From contig DHNP01000025.1 of the NCBI GenBank assembly GCA_002409585.1, positions 13,621 to 77,620 on the forward strand: a stretch of 64,000 bases of DNA. The letters run 5' to 3'. Source of the DNA: Ruminococcaceae bacterium UBA5413. Its GTDB lineage: Bacteria > Bacillota > Clostridia > Oscillospirales > Acutalibacteraceae. Positions 34,361 to 43,486 of this stretch are shown piece by piece. Made by a program: the position numbers and the translations under genes. How positions within the stretch are numbered: the stretch's first letter is position 1; each line of letters starts with the position of its first letter. The notes beneath the pieces were generated by a model. The model saw only the letters and a program-made list of their open reading frames with translations. It was not told where the DNA came from and ran no database searches.

Positions 34361-36180
34361 TGTTTTTTCCTGCTCGCAAGTTTCATCCTTTGCTCTTTAT
34401 TTAGAACCATTTTGCGCATGCGTATGCTCTCCGGAGTCACTTCAACAAGCTCGTCTTCCTTTATAAACTCAAGGCACTGCTCAAGGCTCATTATACTTGG
34501 CGGTGTCAGCTTGAGCGCATCATCGGAACCTGAAGCGCGGGTGTTAGTGGCGTGTTTCTTTTTACATACGTTAACAGTTATGTCGTCGGTTTTAGGGCTT
34601 GCCCCAACCACCATGCCTTCGTACACCTGCGTGCCTGGGCCTATGAAAAGCCTGCCGCGGTCCTGCGCGTAAAACAGGCCGTAGCCCGTGGCCTCGCCTG
34701 TTTCGTGCGCTACGAGCGAGCCTTCGGCCCGCCTTGCTATCTCGCCTTTGTAAGGCTCGTAGCTGTCAAAGATGTTGTTCATTATGCCGTTGCCGTTTGT
34801 ATCCGTAAGGAACTCCTGCCTGTAACCCATCAGGCCGCGGGCCGGTATCTTGAACTCAAGATGCGTAATGCCTGTGCTGCGCGCGTTCATGTTGACAAGC
34901 TCCGCTTTCCGCGGGCCGAGCTTTTCCATTACCGGGCCTACGTAGTTTTCAGGCACTTCAACGACTAAAAGCTCTATGGGCTCACACTTTTTGCCGTTAA
35001 CCGTTTTATATATAACCGTCGGGCTTGAAACCTGGAACTCATAACCCTGCCTGCGCATTTCCTCTATAAGTATGGACAAATGCAGTTCGCCGCGCCCTGA
35101 AACCTTGAACGTGTCCGTTGAATCCGTTTCCTCTACGCGCAGAGCGACGTTAGTTTCTATTTCCTTCGAAAGCCTGTCACGCAGGTTCCTTGACGTAACA
35201 TATTTTCCTTCGCGTCCTGCAAAGGGGCTGTTGTTTACCATAAACATCATTGAAACCGTCGGCTCGTCTATCTTGACAAACGGCAAAGGCTCAACACATT
35301 CCGGCGCACAGGCCGTTTCGCCTATATTGAGCGACGTAATGCCTGAAACCGCGACAAGGTCGCCGAGCCTAGCGCTTGTCACCTCGGTGCGTTTAAGCCC
35401 CTCGAACTGGTAAAGCTTTAAAATTTTGACCTGTTCACGGCTTCCGTCGCGGTGGCAGAGCACCATGCTCTCGCCGTCTTTTATACCGCCGCGCTCTACC
35501 CTGCCGATGCCTATCCTGCCAACGTAATCATCATAGTCTATATTTGAGAACAGCACCTGTGAAGGCCCGTTCAAGTCGCCCTTAGGCGCCGGTATATACT
35601 TTAAAATCGCATCAAGCAGAGGCTTCATGTCAGTACCTTTTACGTCGGCCGCATTGCTTGCGTAGCCGTCGCGCGCCGACGCGTAAACCACCGGAAAGTC
35701 AAGCTGGTCTTCGTTAGCTCCGAGTTCTATGAACAAATCCAGCACTTCGTCAACTACTTCGGCCGGCCTTGCACCCTGGCGGTCCACTTTGTTTATTACA
35801 ACGAGCGGCTTTTTGCCAAGGTTCAGCGCCTTCTGCAAAACAAACCGCGTCTGCGGCATGCATCCCTCAAACGCGTCTACAAGCAGGAGCACGCCGTCCA
35901 CCATCATCAGTATCCGTTCGACCTCTCCGCCGAAGTCGGCATGGCCGGGGGTATCTACGATGTTTATTTTTACGCCGTCATACCGTACGGCAGTATTTTT
36001 GGAAAGTATGGTAATGCCGCGTTCGCGCTCCAGGTCGTTGGAGTCCATCACGCGCTCCTCGACCACCTCGTTGCTCCTGAAAATGCCGCTCTGCCTCAAA
36101 AGCTGGTCTACAAGGGTTGTCTTGCCGTGGTCGACGTGTGCTATGATTGCTATATTTCTTAAATCGTTCCTGACATCCAT
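34357..36180 (-). CDS. typA: Ribosome-associated GTPase TypA/BipA
   Basis: A translational GTPase of 607 residues involved in ribosome assembly and stress or cold adaptation. G1 AHVDHGKTT, the switch [10 protein letters not shown]3 DTPGHADF and G4 NKVDRQGA are intact, and the EF-G-like domains and unique C-terminal domain follow ([17 protein letters not shown]). The frame is open upstream, but the ATG at 36178-36180 is the start: GAGGG lies just before it and homologues begin near [13 protein letters not shown]. Its promoter is at 36288-36315. It overlaps the exonuclease gene. Confidence 0.97.
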   Translation of the reverse strand: MDVRNDLRNIAIIAHVDHGKTTLVDQLLRQSGIFRSNEVVEERVMDSNDLERERGITILSKNTAVRYDGVKINIVDTPGHADFGGEVERILMMVDGVLLLVDAFEGCMPQTRFVLQKALNLGKKPLVVINKVDRQGARPAEVVDEVLDLFIELGANEDQLDFPVVYASARDGYASNAADVKGTDMKPLLDAILKYIPAPKGDLNGPSQVLFSNIDYDDYVGRIGIGRVERGGIKDGESMVLCHRDGSREQVKILKLYQFEGLKRTEVTSARLGDLVAVSGITSLNIGETACAPECVEPLPFVKIDEPTVSMMFMVNNSPFAGREGKYVTSRNLRDRLSKEIETNVALRVEETDSTDTFKVSGRGELHLSILIEEMRRQGYEFQVSSPTVIYKTVNGKKCEPIELLVVEVPENYVGPVMEKLGPRKAELVNMNARSTGITHLEFKIPARGLMGYRQEFLTDTNGNGIMNNIFDSYEPYKGEIARRAEGSLVAHETGEATGYGLFYAQDRGRLFIGPGTQVYEGMVVGASPKTDDITVNVCKKKHATNTRASGSDDALKLTPPSIMSLEQCLEFIKEDELVEVTPESIRMRKMVLNKEQRMKLASRKKQ

Positions 36181-36287
36181 TAAAATTTTCCCTCTTTTTA
36201 CAAACACGGTGCATAAAACATATGCCTGCCTGCAAAACGCGGCGGGCAAGCCGTAAAATGCCGCACTGTTTTTTACACTGATTTTAT

Positions 36288-36315
36288 ATTATACCATAAT
36301 TTATAAATTTGTTAA
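36288..36315 (-). promoter_or_regulatory. typA promoter
   Basis: On the minus strand TTAACA (36310-36315), 16 bp, TATAAT (36288-36293) with an extended TGG. It implies a 5' UTR of about 100 nt. Confidence 0.65.
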
Positions 36316-36385
36316 TTTGAAATTCAATATTAAAAATAAACAAATAAGAAAAGAACGTATATTGCGCCGCAATGCGGATAATATA

Positions 36386-36467
36386 AAGTACGGATGTACA
36401 AGCGTAAGCGTTTGCCGCTTGTAATCCCGCCGCCGGCAGGCTATTGGCTTGCCGGCGGTGTTTTTTT
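36386..36467 (+). ncRNA. Candidate small RNA ending in an orphan plus-strand terminator
   Basis: Between typA and parC, both on the minus strand, the plus strand carries GTAC/GTAC (36388-36399), a hairpin ACAAGCG/CGCTTGT (36398-36422), and a strong terminator CCGCCGGC/GCCGGCGG (36430-36458) followed by seven T (36461-36467). No plus-strand coding gene uses this terminator. The upstream promoter is weak (TAATAT at 36379-36384 without a good -35). The tail would be antisense to the last codons of parC. Speculative. Confidence 0.35.
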
Positions 36468-38685
36468 AAAATGTGAGCTGTTCCCCTCCCGTTTCCCCTT
36501 CGGGAGCGAAGGACCCCGCCGCGGGTATCTTTTTTCGGTACCTGTCGGGGTTTTTAAGCAGGCCCTCGACGTACTCCCTCACGTTAAAGAGCCTGTCGCC
36601 CCTGCGCAGCGACATCACGGCGACGCCCTGGGACGAGCGCGAGGCCTTGCTTCCGACGGCCCCTGTGTGGAAAAGCAGCCGCCTGCCGCGTGATGAAGTA
36701 AGCAGGAACTCGCAGTCTGAGGTTATCTGCACGCAGCACACAAGCGGGGACTTCATGCAGTAGGCTCCAACAAGCCGGCGGCGGTTTGTCTTGGTCGCAT
36801 ACGCCGAAAGGTCGACTTTCGCCGCCTTGCCGTTTTCAAAGAAAAACAGCATATATCCGCCGTAATCCTTCGTAACAGCCATATACAGAGCTCTTTCGTC
36901 GTTTTCCATTTCGAGTTCGGCCGGCAGGTAACTGCCGAAAGCGCTCGCCTTCGTGTCCTCAAAGTTGTTTGCCGCCGTTTTGTAGACATTGCCTTTGTCC
37001 GTAAATATCAATATCTCAGCCGCATTAGTGCTTTCGACGTGCTGGAGCACTTTGTCGTTTTCTTTAAGCTTCTGTGAAGCGCTCATGCGCAGCGACTGCG
37101 GGATTATTTTTTTGAAATACCCTTCCTGCGTGAAAAAAAGGTTAACGGGGTAATCCGGCACCTCTTCCTCGTAATTTTCTTCGATTTCATTAGGGTATAT
37201 CAGCATCGTGCGGCGCGGCCTCCCGTACTTTTCCGCCGTTTCCGCAAGCTCCGAAACTATTATCTTTTTAATCTCGGCTTCGCTGCCGAGTATCTTTTTT
37301 AAGCCCGCAATATCATTTTCGAGCTGCTCCGTTTCTTTCGTCCTGTTCATTATATATTCACGGTTAAAATGGCGCAGCTTAATTTCGGCAACATACTCGG
37401 CCTGTGCCCTGTCTATGCCGAAGCCTATCATAAGGTTAGGCACTACTTCGGCTTCTTCTTCCGTTTTACGCACTATGGCGACGGCCTTGTCAATGTCTAG
37501 AAGTATGGCCTTAAGTCCCCTTAGCAGGTGGAGCTTTTCTTCCTTTTTGTCGGACTCGAACTGCGTCCTCCTGCGCACGCAGCCGGCGCGGAAGTCTGTC
37601 CATGCCGCTAATATGCCCCTTATGCCGAGTACTTTCGGCACACCGTTTATGAGTATATTAAAATTACATGAAAAGCTGTCCTCGAGCGGCGTAAGCTTAA
37701 AAAGGCGGCACATCAGCTTTTCGGGGTCGCTGCCCCTTTTAAGGTCGATGGTTATTTTCAGGCCGTCAAGCCCCGTTTCGTCGCGCACGTCAGATATCTC
37801 ACGTATTTTGCCCTGTTTTGCAAGGTCTATTATCTTTTCCACTATAGCTTCGACCGTCGTGGTGGGCGGTATCTCCGTTATATCTATGCAGTTGGCGTTT
37901 TTGTCGTACCTGTAGCGCGAGCGTACTTTAAACGAGCCGCGTCCGGTCCTGTAAACTTCCTCAAGCGCTTTCCTGTCGTATATGAGCTGCCCTCCGCCGG
38001 GGAAGTCCGGCGCCAAAAGCGTGGACATGATGTCGTGTTCCGGATTTTTTATGCACCCCGCGGCGGTTTTGCATACCTCCGCAAGGTTAAACGGGCAGAT
38101 GGAACTCGCCATGCCGACTGCTATGCCGGTGTTGGCGTTTACAAGCACAGACGGGAACCGCGCCGGCAAAAGCGACGGTTCTTTCATAGTATTGTCGTAA
38201 TTGTCGGTAAAGTCCACGGTGTCTTTGTCTATGTCACGGAAAAGCTCCTCGCATATAGGCGCAAGGCAGGCCTCTGTGTACCTTGAGGCTGCGTATGCCA
38301 TATCGCGCGAATAAAACTTGCCGAAGTTCCCCTTGGACTCTACATACGGGTGCAGCAAAGCCTCATAGCCGCGGCTCAGCCTAACCATGGTGTCGTAAAT
38401 GGCGGCGTCGCCGTGCGGGTTAAGCTTCATAGTCTGGCCAACTATGTTTGCGCTTTTTGTCTTGCCTCCGCTCAGCAGCCCCATCTTGTACATAGTGTAA
38501 AGGAGCTTCCTGTGCGAAGGCTTAAAGCCGTCTATTTCCGGTATGGCGCGCGACATTATCACGCTGACGGCATAAGGCATATAATTATTTTTTAAAGTAT
38601 CGGTTATTTTCTGCTCTACTATTTCCCCCGCGCCGTTGATAACCCCGTGTGCCCTTGGGCGGCGGGCGGGTTGTTTTTTAGGCAT
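36466..38685 (-). CDS. parC: Type IIA topoisomerase subunit A (topo IV ParC-like, divergent)
   Basis: Breakage-rejoining subunit that decatenates or relaxes DNA together with the next gene. 739 residues: the active-site Tyr is Tyr136 in SRYTEACLAP, and the winged-helix and tower regions follow. The quinolone pocket reads NPHGDAAIYDTM (89-100), with Ala94 at the position of Ser83 of E. coli GyrA and Asp98 at that of Asp87. The gyrase GyrA box is not seen, favouring topo IV. The C-terminal domain is short but present (GSKASRSSQGVAVMS). It lies 54 bp downstream of parE on the same strand. Confidence 0.88.
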   Translation of the reverse strand: MPKKQPARRPRAHGVINGAGEIVEQKITDTLKNNYMPYAVSVIMSRAIPEIDGFKPSHRKLLYTMYKMGLLSGGKTKSANIVGQTMKLNPHGDAAIYDTMVRLSRGYEALLHPYVESKGNFGKFYSRDMAYAASRYTEACLAPICEELFRDIDKDTVDFTDNYDNTMKEPSLLPARFPSVLVNANTGIAVGMASSICPFNLAEVCKTAAGCIKNPEHDIMSTLLAPDFPGGGQLIYDRKALEEVYRTGRGSFKVRSRYRYDKNANCIDITEIPPTTTVEAIVEKIIDLAKQGKIREISDVRDETGLDGLKITIDLKRGSDPEKLMCRLFKLTPLEDSFSCNFNILINGVPKVLGIRGILAAWTDFRAGCVRRRTQFESDKKEEKLHLLRGLKAILLDIDKAVAIVRKTEEEAEVVPNLMIGFGIDRAQAEYVAEIKLRHFNREYIMNRTKETEQLENDIAGLKKILGSEAEIKKIIVSELAETAEKYGRPRRTMLIYPNEIEENYEEEVPDYPVNLFFTQEGYFKKIIPQSLRMSASQKLKENDKVLQHVESTNAAEILIFTDKGNVYKTAANNFEDTKASAFGSYLPAELEMENDERALYMAVTKDYGGYMLFFFENGKAAKVDLSAYATKTNRRRLVGAYCMKSPLVCCVQITSDCEFLLTSSRGRRLLFHTGAVGSKASRSSQGVAVMSLRRGDRLFNVREYVEGLLKNPDRYRKKIPAAGSFAPEGETGGEQLTF

Positions 38686-38739
38686 ATATCTAAAACACCT
38701 GCGCTTTATTATTTTCTCTTTTACAGCCGGGCTTAAAGC

Positions 38740-40719
38740 TCAGCTCAAGTCGGCTTCATCCATGTACCGCCGGCCGTTTTCGGCGATGTATGTTTTACGC
38801 CCGTCAAGGTTGTCTCCCAAAAGAAGGTCGAACACCCTGCCGGTATTCTCCGCATCCTCCGGCAGTACTTTGATAAGCCTCCGCGTTTTTGGGTTCATAG
38901 TCGTAAGGTTCATCATGTCCGGCTCGTTTTCGCCAAGCCCTTTCGAGCGCTGCACGGTAAACTTCTGGCCGCCGAGTTTGCCAAGGATCTTATCTTTTTC
39001 ACTTTCCGTATAGGCAAAATATATGTCGTTTTTATTTTGTATCTCAAAAAGCGGCGACTCTGCAATGTAGACTTTACCGGCTTTTATGAGCGACGGCGTA
39101 AGCCTGTAAAGCATTGTAAGTATTAAAGTGCGTATCTGGTAGCCGTCTACGTCCGCGTCGGTGCAGAGTATGATTTTATTCCACCGCAGAAGGTCCATGT
39201 TAAAAGAAGAAAGGTTTTTGTTTGCCTTTGACTTAACTTCAACACCGCAGCCAAGGACTTTCATAAGGTCGGTTATTATGTCGCTTTTAAATATCCTCCC
39301 GTAATCCGACTTAAGGCAGTTGAGTATTTTGCCCCGTACAGGCATTATCGCCTGGAAGTCGGGGTCGCGCGCCTGCTTGCAGGCGCCGAGGGCCGAGTCG
39401 CCCTCCACGATAAAAATCTCGCGTTCCGCGGCGTCCTTGCTGCGGCAGTCAACGAACTTTGCCACCCGGCTCGACATATCCATGCCGCTCGTCAGTTTTT
39501 TCTTAAGGCTTTTGCGCGTTTTTTCCGCATCCTCACGGCTGCGCTTGTTTATAAGCACCTGTGAAGCTATCTTCTCAGCGTCGGCCGGATTCTCTTTAAA
39601 ATATATCTCAAGGTTACGGCGCAGCATTACGGTCATGGCTTCCTGTATGCCCCTGTTTGTTATGGCTTTTTTAGTTTGGTTCTCATATGAAGTGCGGTTG
39701 GAAAATGACGAGATTATAAGTATTATGCAGTCCTCGACATCCGGAAAAGTTATCCTGCTCTCATTTTTATTGTATTTATTGTTCTGTTTAATATAATTGT
39801 CTATTTGGTAAACGAACGCGTTTTTGGCTGCCTTTTCGGGGGCGCCGCCGTGTTCAAGCCAGCTCGAGTTATGGTAATACTCTATGATGTTGTTTTGGTT
39901 TGAAAAAGCAACGGCAACGTTTATCTTGACTTTATACTCGGGCTTGTCCTCCCTGTCGCGGGTTCCGGTCTCACTGTGCCAAAACTGCACTGGAGTAAGC
40001 GGTTCTTCTCCGGCTGCCTCTTTCGCATGGTCAACTATGCCGTTTTCATAAAAAAATTCCTCTGTTTTAAACCCGTCGGTAGCCTGGTCTTTAAATATAA
40101 AACGTATCCCGTCGTTAACTATGGCCTGCCGCCTTAGTATGTCGCTGTAATACTCAGGCGGGACGTCTATATCGGTAAAAACCTGCAGATCCGGTTTCCA
40201 GCGTATTTTAGTACCCGTGTCTTTGCCCTTGTACGGCTCCTTTGTAAGCCCGCCGACATTTTTACCGTGCTCGAAGCGTAGCGTGTAGCGCATGCCGTCG
40301 CGGCGTATGTCCACGTCCATATATTCCGCCGAATACTGCGTAGAGCAAAGGCCGAGGCCGTTAAGCCCAAGCGAATACTCGTAAATTTCATCTGAATCGT
40401 TGTTGTACTTTCCGCCCGCGTACAACTCGCAGAAGACAAGCTCCCAGTTATAACGTTTTTCCGAATTATTGTACTCGACCGGTATCCCGCGTCCGTGGTC
40501 CTCAACCTCAACCGATAAATCGCCAAAGCGCGTTATAACTATTTCTTTGCCGAAGCCTTCCCGCGCTTCATCAATGGAATTAGATAATATCTCAAAAATG
40601 GAATGTTCGCAGCCCTCTATACCGTCTGAGCCGAAAATAACCGCAGGGCGCTTGCGTACCCTGTCGGCCCCTTTAAGGGACGATATGCTCTCGTTGCCGT
40701 AAACACTTTTTTTTGCCAT
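38740..40719 (-). CDS. parE: Type IIA topoisomerase subunit B (topo IV ParE-like, divergent)
   Basis: ATPase partner of the preceding subunit, 659 residues. The GHKL ATPase has ILSNSIDEARE and EDHGRGIPV; the transducer follows; the Toprim domain has IVEGDSALGACKQARD and DADVDGYQIRT, against the usual EGDSAGGSAKQGRD and DADVDGAHIRT. The C-terminal Toprim/winged end has QRSKGLGE. These substitutions mark a sequence-divergent subfamily seen in Clostridia. A gyrB gene with canonical motifs should be elsewhere in the genome. GGGGGT precedes the ATG. Confidence 0.88.
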   Translation of the reverse strand: MAKKSVYGNESISSLKGADRVRKRPAVIFGSDGIEGCEHSIFEILSNSIDEAREGFGKEIVITRFGDLSVEVEDHGRGIPVEYNNSEKRYNWELVFCELYAGGKYNNDSDEIYEYSLGLNGLGLCSTQYSAEYMDVDIRRDGMRYTLRFEHGKNVGGLTKEPYKGKDTGTKIRWKPDLQVFTDIDVPPEYYSDILRRQAIVNDGIRFIFKDQATDGFKTEEFFYENGIVDHAKEAAGEEPLTPVQFWHSETGTRDREDKPEYKVKINVAVAFSNQNNIIEYYHNSSWLEHGGAPEKAAKNAFVYQIDNYIKQNNKYNKNESRITFPDVEDCIILIISSFSNRTSYENQTKKAITNRGIQEAMTVMLRRNLEIYFKENPADAEKIASQVLINKRSREDAEKTRKSLKKKLTSGMDMSSRVAKFVDCRSKDAAEREIFIVEGDSALGACKQARDPDFQAIMPVRGKILNCLKSDYGRIFKSDIITDLMKVLGCGVEVKSKANKNLSSFNMDLLRWNKIILCTDADVDGYQIRTLILTMLYRLTPSLIKAGKVYIAESPLFEIQNKNDIYFAYTESEKDKILGKLGGQKFTVQRSKGLGENEPDMMNLTTMNPKTRRLIKVLPEDAENTGRVFDLLLGDNLDGRKTYIAENGRRYMDEADLS

Positions 40720-40856
40720 ATTGACCCCCGTTTTACTTAATTATATATTTAAATATTCAAAATAAAATCTTTATACGCAATAATGAGCGGTGCCCGCGCC
40801 GCTCAATACAGCGGACGTTTTTCCGTACCGGCTGGGCATACCCGCCCGCCGACAGC

Positions 40857-40886
40857 AAAAAGGGAAATGCCTTGACATTCCCCTTA
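40857..40886 (-). terminator. ftsH terminator
   Basis: On the minus strand AAGGGGAATG pairs with CATTTCCCTT around TCAAGG, followed by TTTTGC. It lies about 85 bp after the ftsH stop and ends the dnaB-tilS-hpt-ftsH run. A further palindrome TGAGCGG/CCGCTCA (40783-40804) lies nearer parE without a U tract. Confidence 0.65.
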
Positions 40887-40969
40887 AAACTACATTTTTA
40901 TACAGCAAAATACAAAAACCAAGCGCCTGCCGCTTCCGGAAAACTTTGGCCGCCGTATGGGGAAGCGCT

Positions 40970-42898
40970 TTACTCGCTTTTTTCTTCCGCTTCCGATTTC
41001 GCAGTCTCCACGGCATTGTCCAAAGCGTTACCGATGGGATAAGGCAGAAGCTCTGCGGTGCTGTCACTTTCCATAAGGCTTTTGAACTCATCCGCGCCCA
41101 TCTTCTCATGCTCGAACAGGTACCTCGCCACAAGGTGCAGCTTACCCACGTGTTCACTTAAAATGCTTTCCGTATCATCGTAAGCATTTGTAAGCAGCCG
41201 CTTAATCTCTTTATCTATAGCCGCCGAAGTGTCCTCCGAGTAGTCGCGTATATGCCCCATGTCGCGCCCAAGAAAAGGCTCGCCTTCATCCTGGCCGTAG
41301 GTTATAGGCCCTAAGACGTCCGACATGCCGTACTTTGTCACCATGCCGCGCGCAAGCTTTGTCGCCCTCTGTATGTCGTTTGATGCGCCTGTCGATATAT
41401 CGTCAAGCACGAGTGCTTCCGAAACCCTGCCGCCCATCATAACTATAAGGTCCTCAAGCATTTCTTTGCGCGATTTGTAAGCCCTGTCCTCCGCCGGTAT
41501 CTGCATTGTATAACCGCCCGCCATGCCGCGCGGTATTATTGATATCTGATGCACCGGATCCTCAAGCGGGCAGAAGTACGTCGCCACGGCGTGGCCCGCC
41601 TCGTGGTAAGCTGTGATCCTTTTTTCCTTGTCCGTCATAACGTGGCTCTTTTTTTCCGTGCCTACAACGACTTTTATAGTAGCCTCTTCAATTTCGGACA
41701 TGGTAATTGCCTTTTTGTTTTTTCGTGCGGAAAGCAGGGCTGATTCGTTCAGCAGGTTCTCAAGGTCTGCCCCAGTGAAACCGGCCGTTGACTTCGCTAT
41801 GGTCTTAAGGTCAACGTCAGGCGCGAGCGGCTTGCCGCGCGCATGTACTTTCAGTATGGCCTCGCGCCCCTTTATATCGGGGTATCCGACCATAACCTGC
41901 CTGTCAAAGCGTCCGGGGCGCATCAGCGCCGGGTCGAGTATATCCGGGCGGTTCGTCGCAGCTATCATTATGACGCCCTCGTTGGCGCCGAAGCCGTCCA
42001 TTTCAACAAGCAGCTGGTTAAGCGTCTGCTCACGCTCGTCGTGGCCGCCGCCGAGGCCTGCGCCGCGCTGCCTGCCTACTGCATCTATTTCATCTATGAA
42101 AATAATGCACGGTGAATTTTTCTTTGCCTGTTCAAAAAGGTCGCGTACACGCGAAGCGCCTACGCCCACGAACATCTCCACAAAGTCAGAACCTGAGATG
42201 GAGAAAAACGGAACGCCGGCTTCTCCGGCCACAGCCCTTGCCAAAAGCGTTTTGCCCGTGCCGGGAGGGCCTACGAGCAGCACGCCTTTCGGTATGCGCG
42301 CGCCAAGTTCATTGTACTTGCGCGGGTTCTTAAGGAACTCTACTATCTCCCTTAGCTCCTCTTTTTCTTCATCGGCCCCGGCAACATCAGCGAAAGTGGT
42401 TTTGCGCTTTTCGTCCGCCATCTGCTTTATCTTCGCTTTGCCGAAGTTCATCTGCTTGCCCGCGTCGCCCATGGTAGCGTTGAGGCGTTTTATCGTAAGC
42501 CACCAAAACAGCATGAATATGGCGCCTATAACAAGCATTGGCAGAAGCGTAGACTGCCAAAAAGTATCCGTCGGGCGTTTCCAGTTAAATGTCATACGGT
42601 TTGACGGATGTTCCTTGTTGTACTTTTCAACATAAGGCTTTATGTCTGAAAGCATCGCACTGGAGTCAGGCGCGACATAAGAAATCTTAGTATTGTTGTT
42701 AAGGACGATAATCATCTCGCCGCTGCCGAGATCTATGGAATAATTCTTTACCTTCTGGTCCTCAAAATAATACAGTATTTCCGAGTAATTATATGATTTC
42801 CCCGTATGGTTGTTGAAAACCATCGCAAGCATAAGCAGTATAGCTACAGTTATACCGAGGAATAAAAAAATATTTTTAAGTGATTTCCGGTTGTCCAA
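40970..42898 (-). CDS. ftsH: ATP-dependent zinc metalloprotease FtsH
   Basis: A membrane-bound AAA+ protease for quality control and regulated proteolysis. 642 residues: TM1 near 9-28 and TM2 near 113-132 flank a small external domain; Walker A GPPGTGKT, Walker [13 protein letters not shown], the second region of homology, then the zinc site HEAGH ([14 protein letters not shown]) and a downstream Asp ligand region. The C-terminal tail is acidic and Glu-rich. It follows tilS and hpt, the usual Firmicute order. Confidence 0.98.
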   Translation of the reverse strand: MDNRKSLKNIFLFLGITVAILLMLAMVFNNHTGKSYNYSEILYYFEDQKVKNYSIDLGSGEMIIVLNNNTKISYVAPDSSAMLSDIKPYVEKYNKEHPSNRMTFNWKRPTDTFWQSTLLPMLVIGAIFMLFWWLTIKRLNATMGDAGKQMNFGKAKIKQMADEKRKTTFADVAGADEEKEELREIVEFLKNPRKYNELGARIPKGVLLVGPPGTGKTLLARAVAGEAGVPFFSISGSDFVEMFVGVGASRVRDLFEQAKKNSPCIIFIDEIDAVGRQRGAGLGGGHDEREQTLNQLLVEMDGFGANEGVIMIAATNRPDILDPALMRPGRFDRQVMVGYPDIKGREAILKVHARGKPLAPDVDLKTIAKSTAGFTGADLENLLNESALLSARKNKKAITMSEIEEATIKVVVGTEKKSHVMTDKEKRITAYHEAGHAVATYFCPLEDPVHQISIIPRGMAGGYTMQIPAEDRAYKSRKEMLEDLIVMMGGRVSEALVLDDISTGASNDIQRATKLARGMVTKYGMSDVLGPITYGQDEGEPFLGRDMGHIRDYSEDTSAAIDKEIKRLLTNAYDDTESILSEHVGKLHLVARYLFEHEKMGADEFKSLMESDSTAELLPYPIGNALDNAVETAKSEAEEKSE

Positions 42899-42934
42899 AT
42901 ATCATTCACTCCTTACATAAGCGCCCGCAGCCGC

Positions 42935-43483
42935 TTAATCACCGTAAACCTCCGGTTTAAGGATGCCTACAAACGGGAGATTCCTGTATTTTTGGTTATA
43001 GTCCAAACCATATCCGACTATGAATTCGTCCGGGACGACGGCTCCGGAGTAGTCGGCCTTAACGTCGGCCGTCCTTCTGCTCGGTTTGTCGAACAGAGTG
43101 CAGACTTTAAGGCTTTTAGGGGAACGCGCCCCCAGCAGCTCCAGTATGTAACTAAGAGTAAGGCCGCTGTCGAGTATATCTTCCACAAGCAGGACGTCAC
43201 AGCCCTTAAGGTCTATATCCAAGTCCTTTACTATCCTTACAACGCCCGACGTCTTTACGCCCGAGCCGTAGCTCGACACTGCCATAAAGTCTATGCTGCA
43301 CGGTATGGTAACAGCCCGCATCAGGTCCGACATAAAAACGACCGAGCCTTTTAATATGCTCACCAGCAATAAATTCTTATCCCTGTAATCTTCGCTTATC
43401 TGTGAACCGACTTTGTTTACTATTCCCGCAAGAGCTTCGGGACTAAAAAGAACTTCTTTTATGTCGTCCTCCATGCTATGCAC
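42935..43483 (-). CDS. hpt: Hypoxanthine phosphoribosyltransferase
   Basis: Salvages hypoxanthine and guanine with PRPP. 182 residues; the PRPP loop is VLLVEDILDSGLTL, with N-terminal SILKGSVVFMSDL and C-terminal VGYGLDYNQKYRNLPFVG. The start is taken as GTG (43481-43483), which overlaps nothing and lies three bases after the tilS stop; an ATG three codons later is also possible. Part of the conserved tilS-hpt-ftsH block. Confidence 0.96.
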   Translation of the reverse strand: MHSMEDDIKEVLFSPEALAGIVNKVGSQISEDYRDKNLLLVSILKGSVVFMSDLMRAVTIPCSIDFMAVSSYGSGVKTSGVVRIVKDLDIDLKGCDVLLVEDILDSGLTLSYILELLGARSPKSLKVCTLFDKPSRRTADVKADYSGAVVPDEFIVGYGLDYNQKYRNLPFVGILKPEVYGD

Positions 43484-43486
43484 TTT

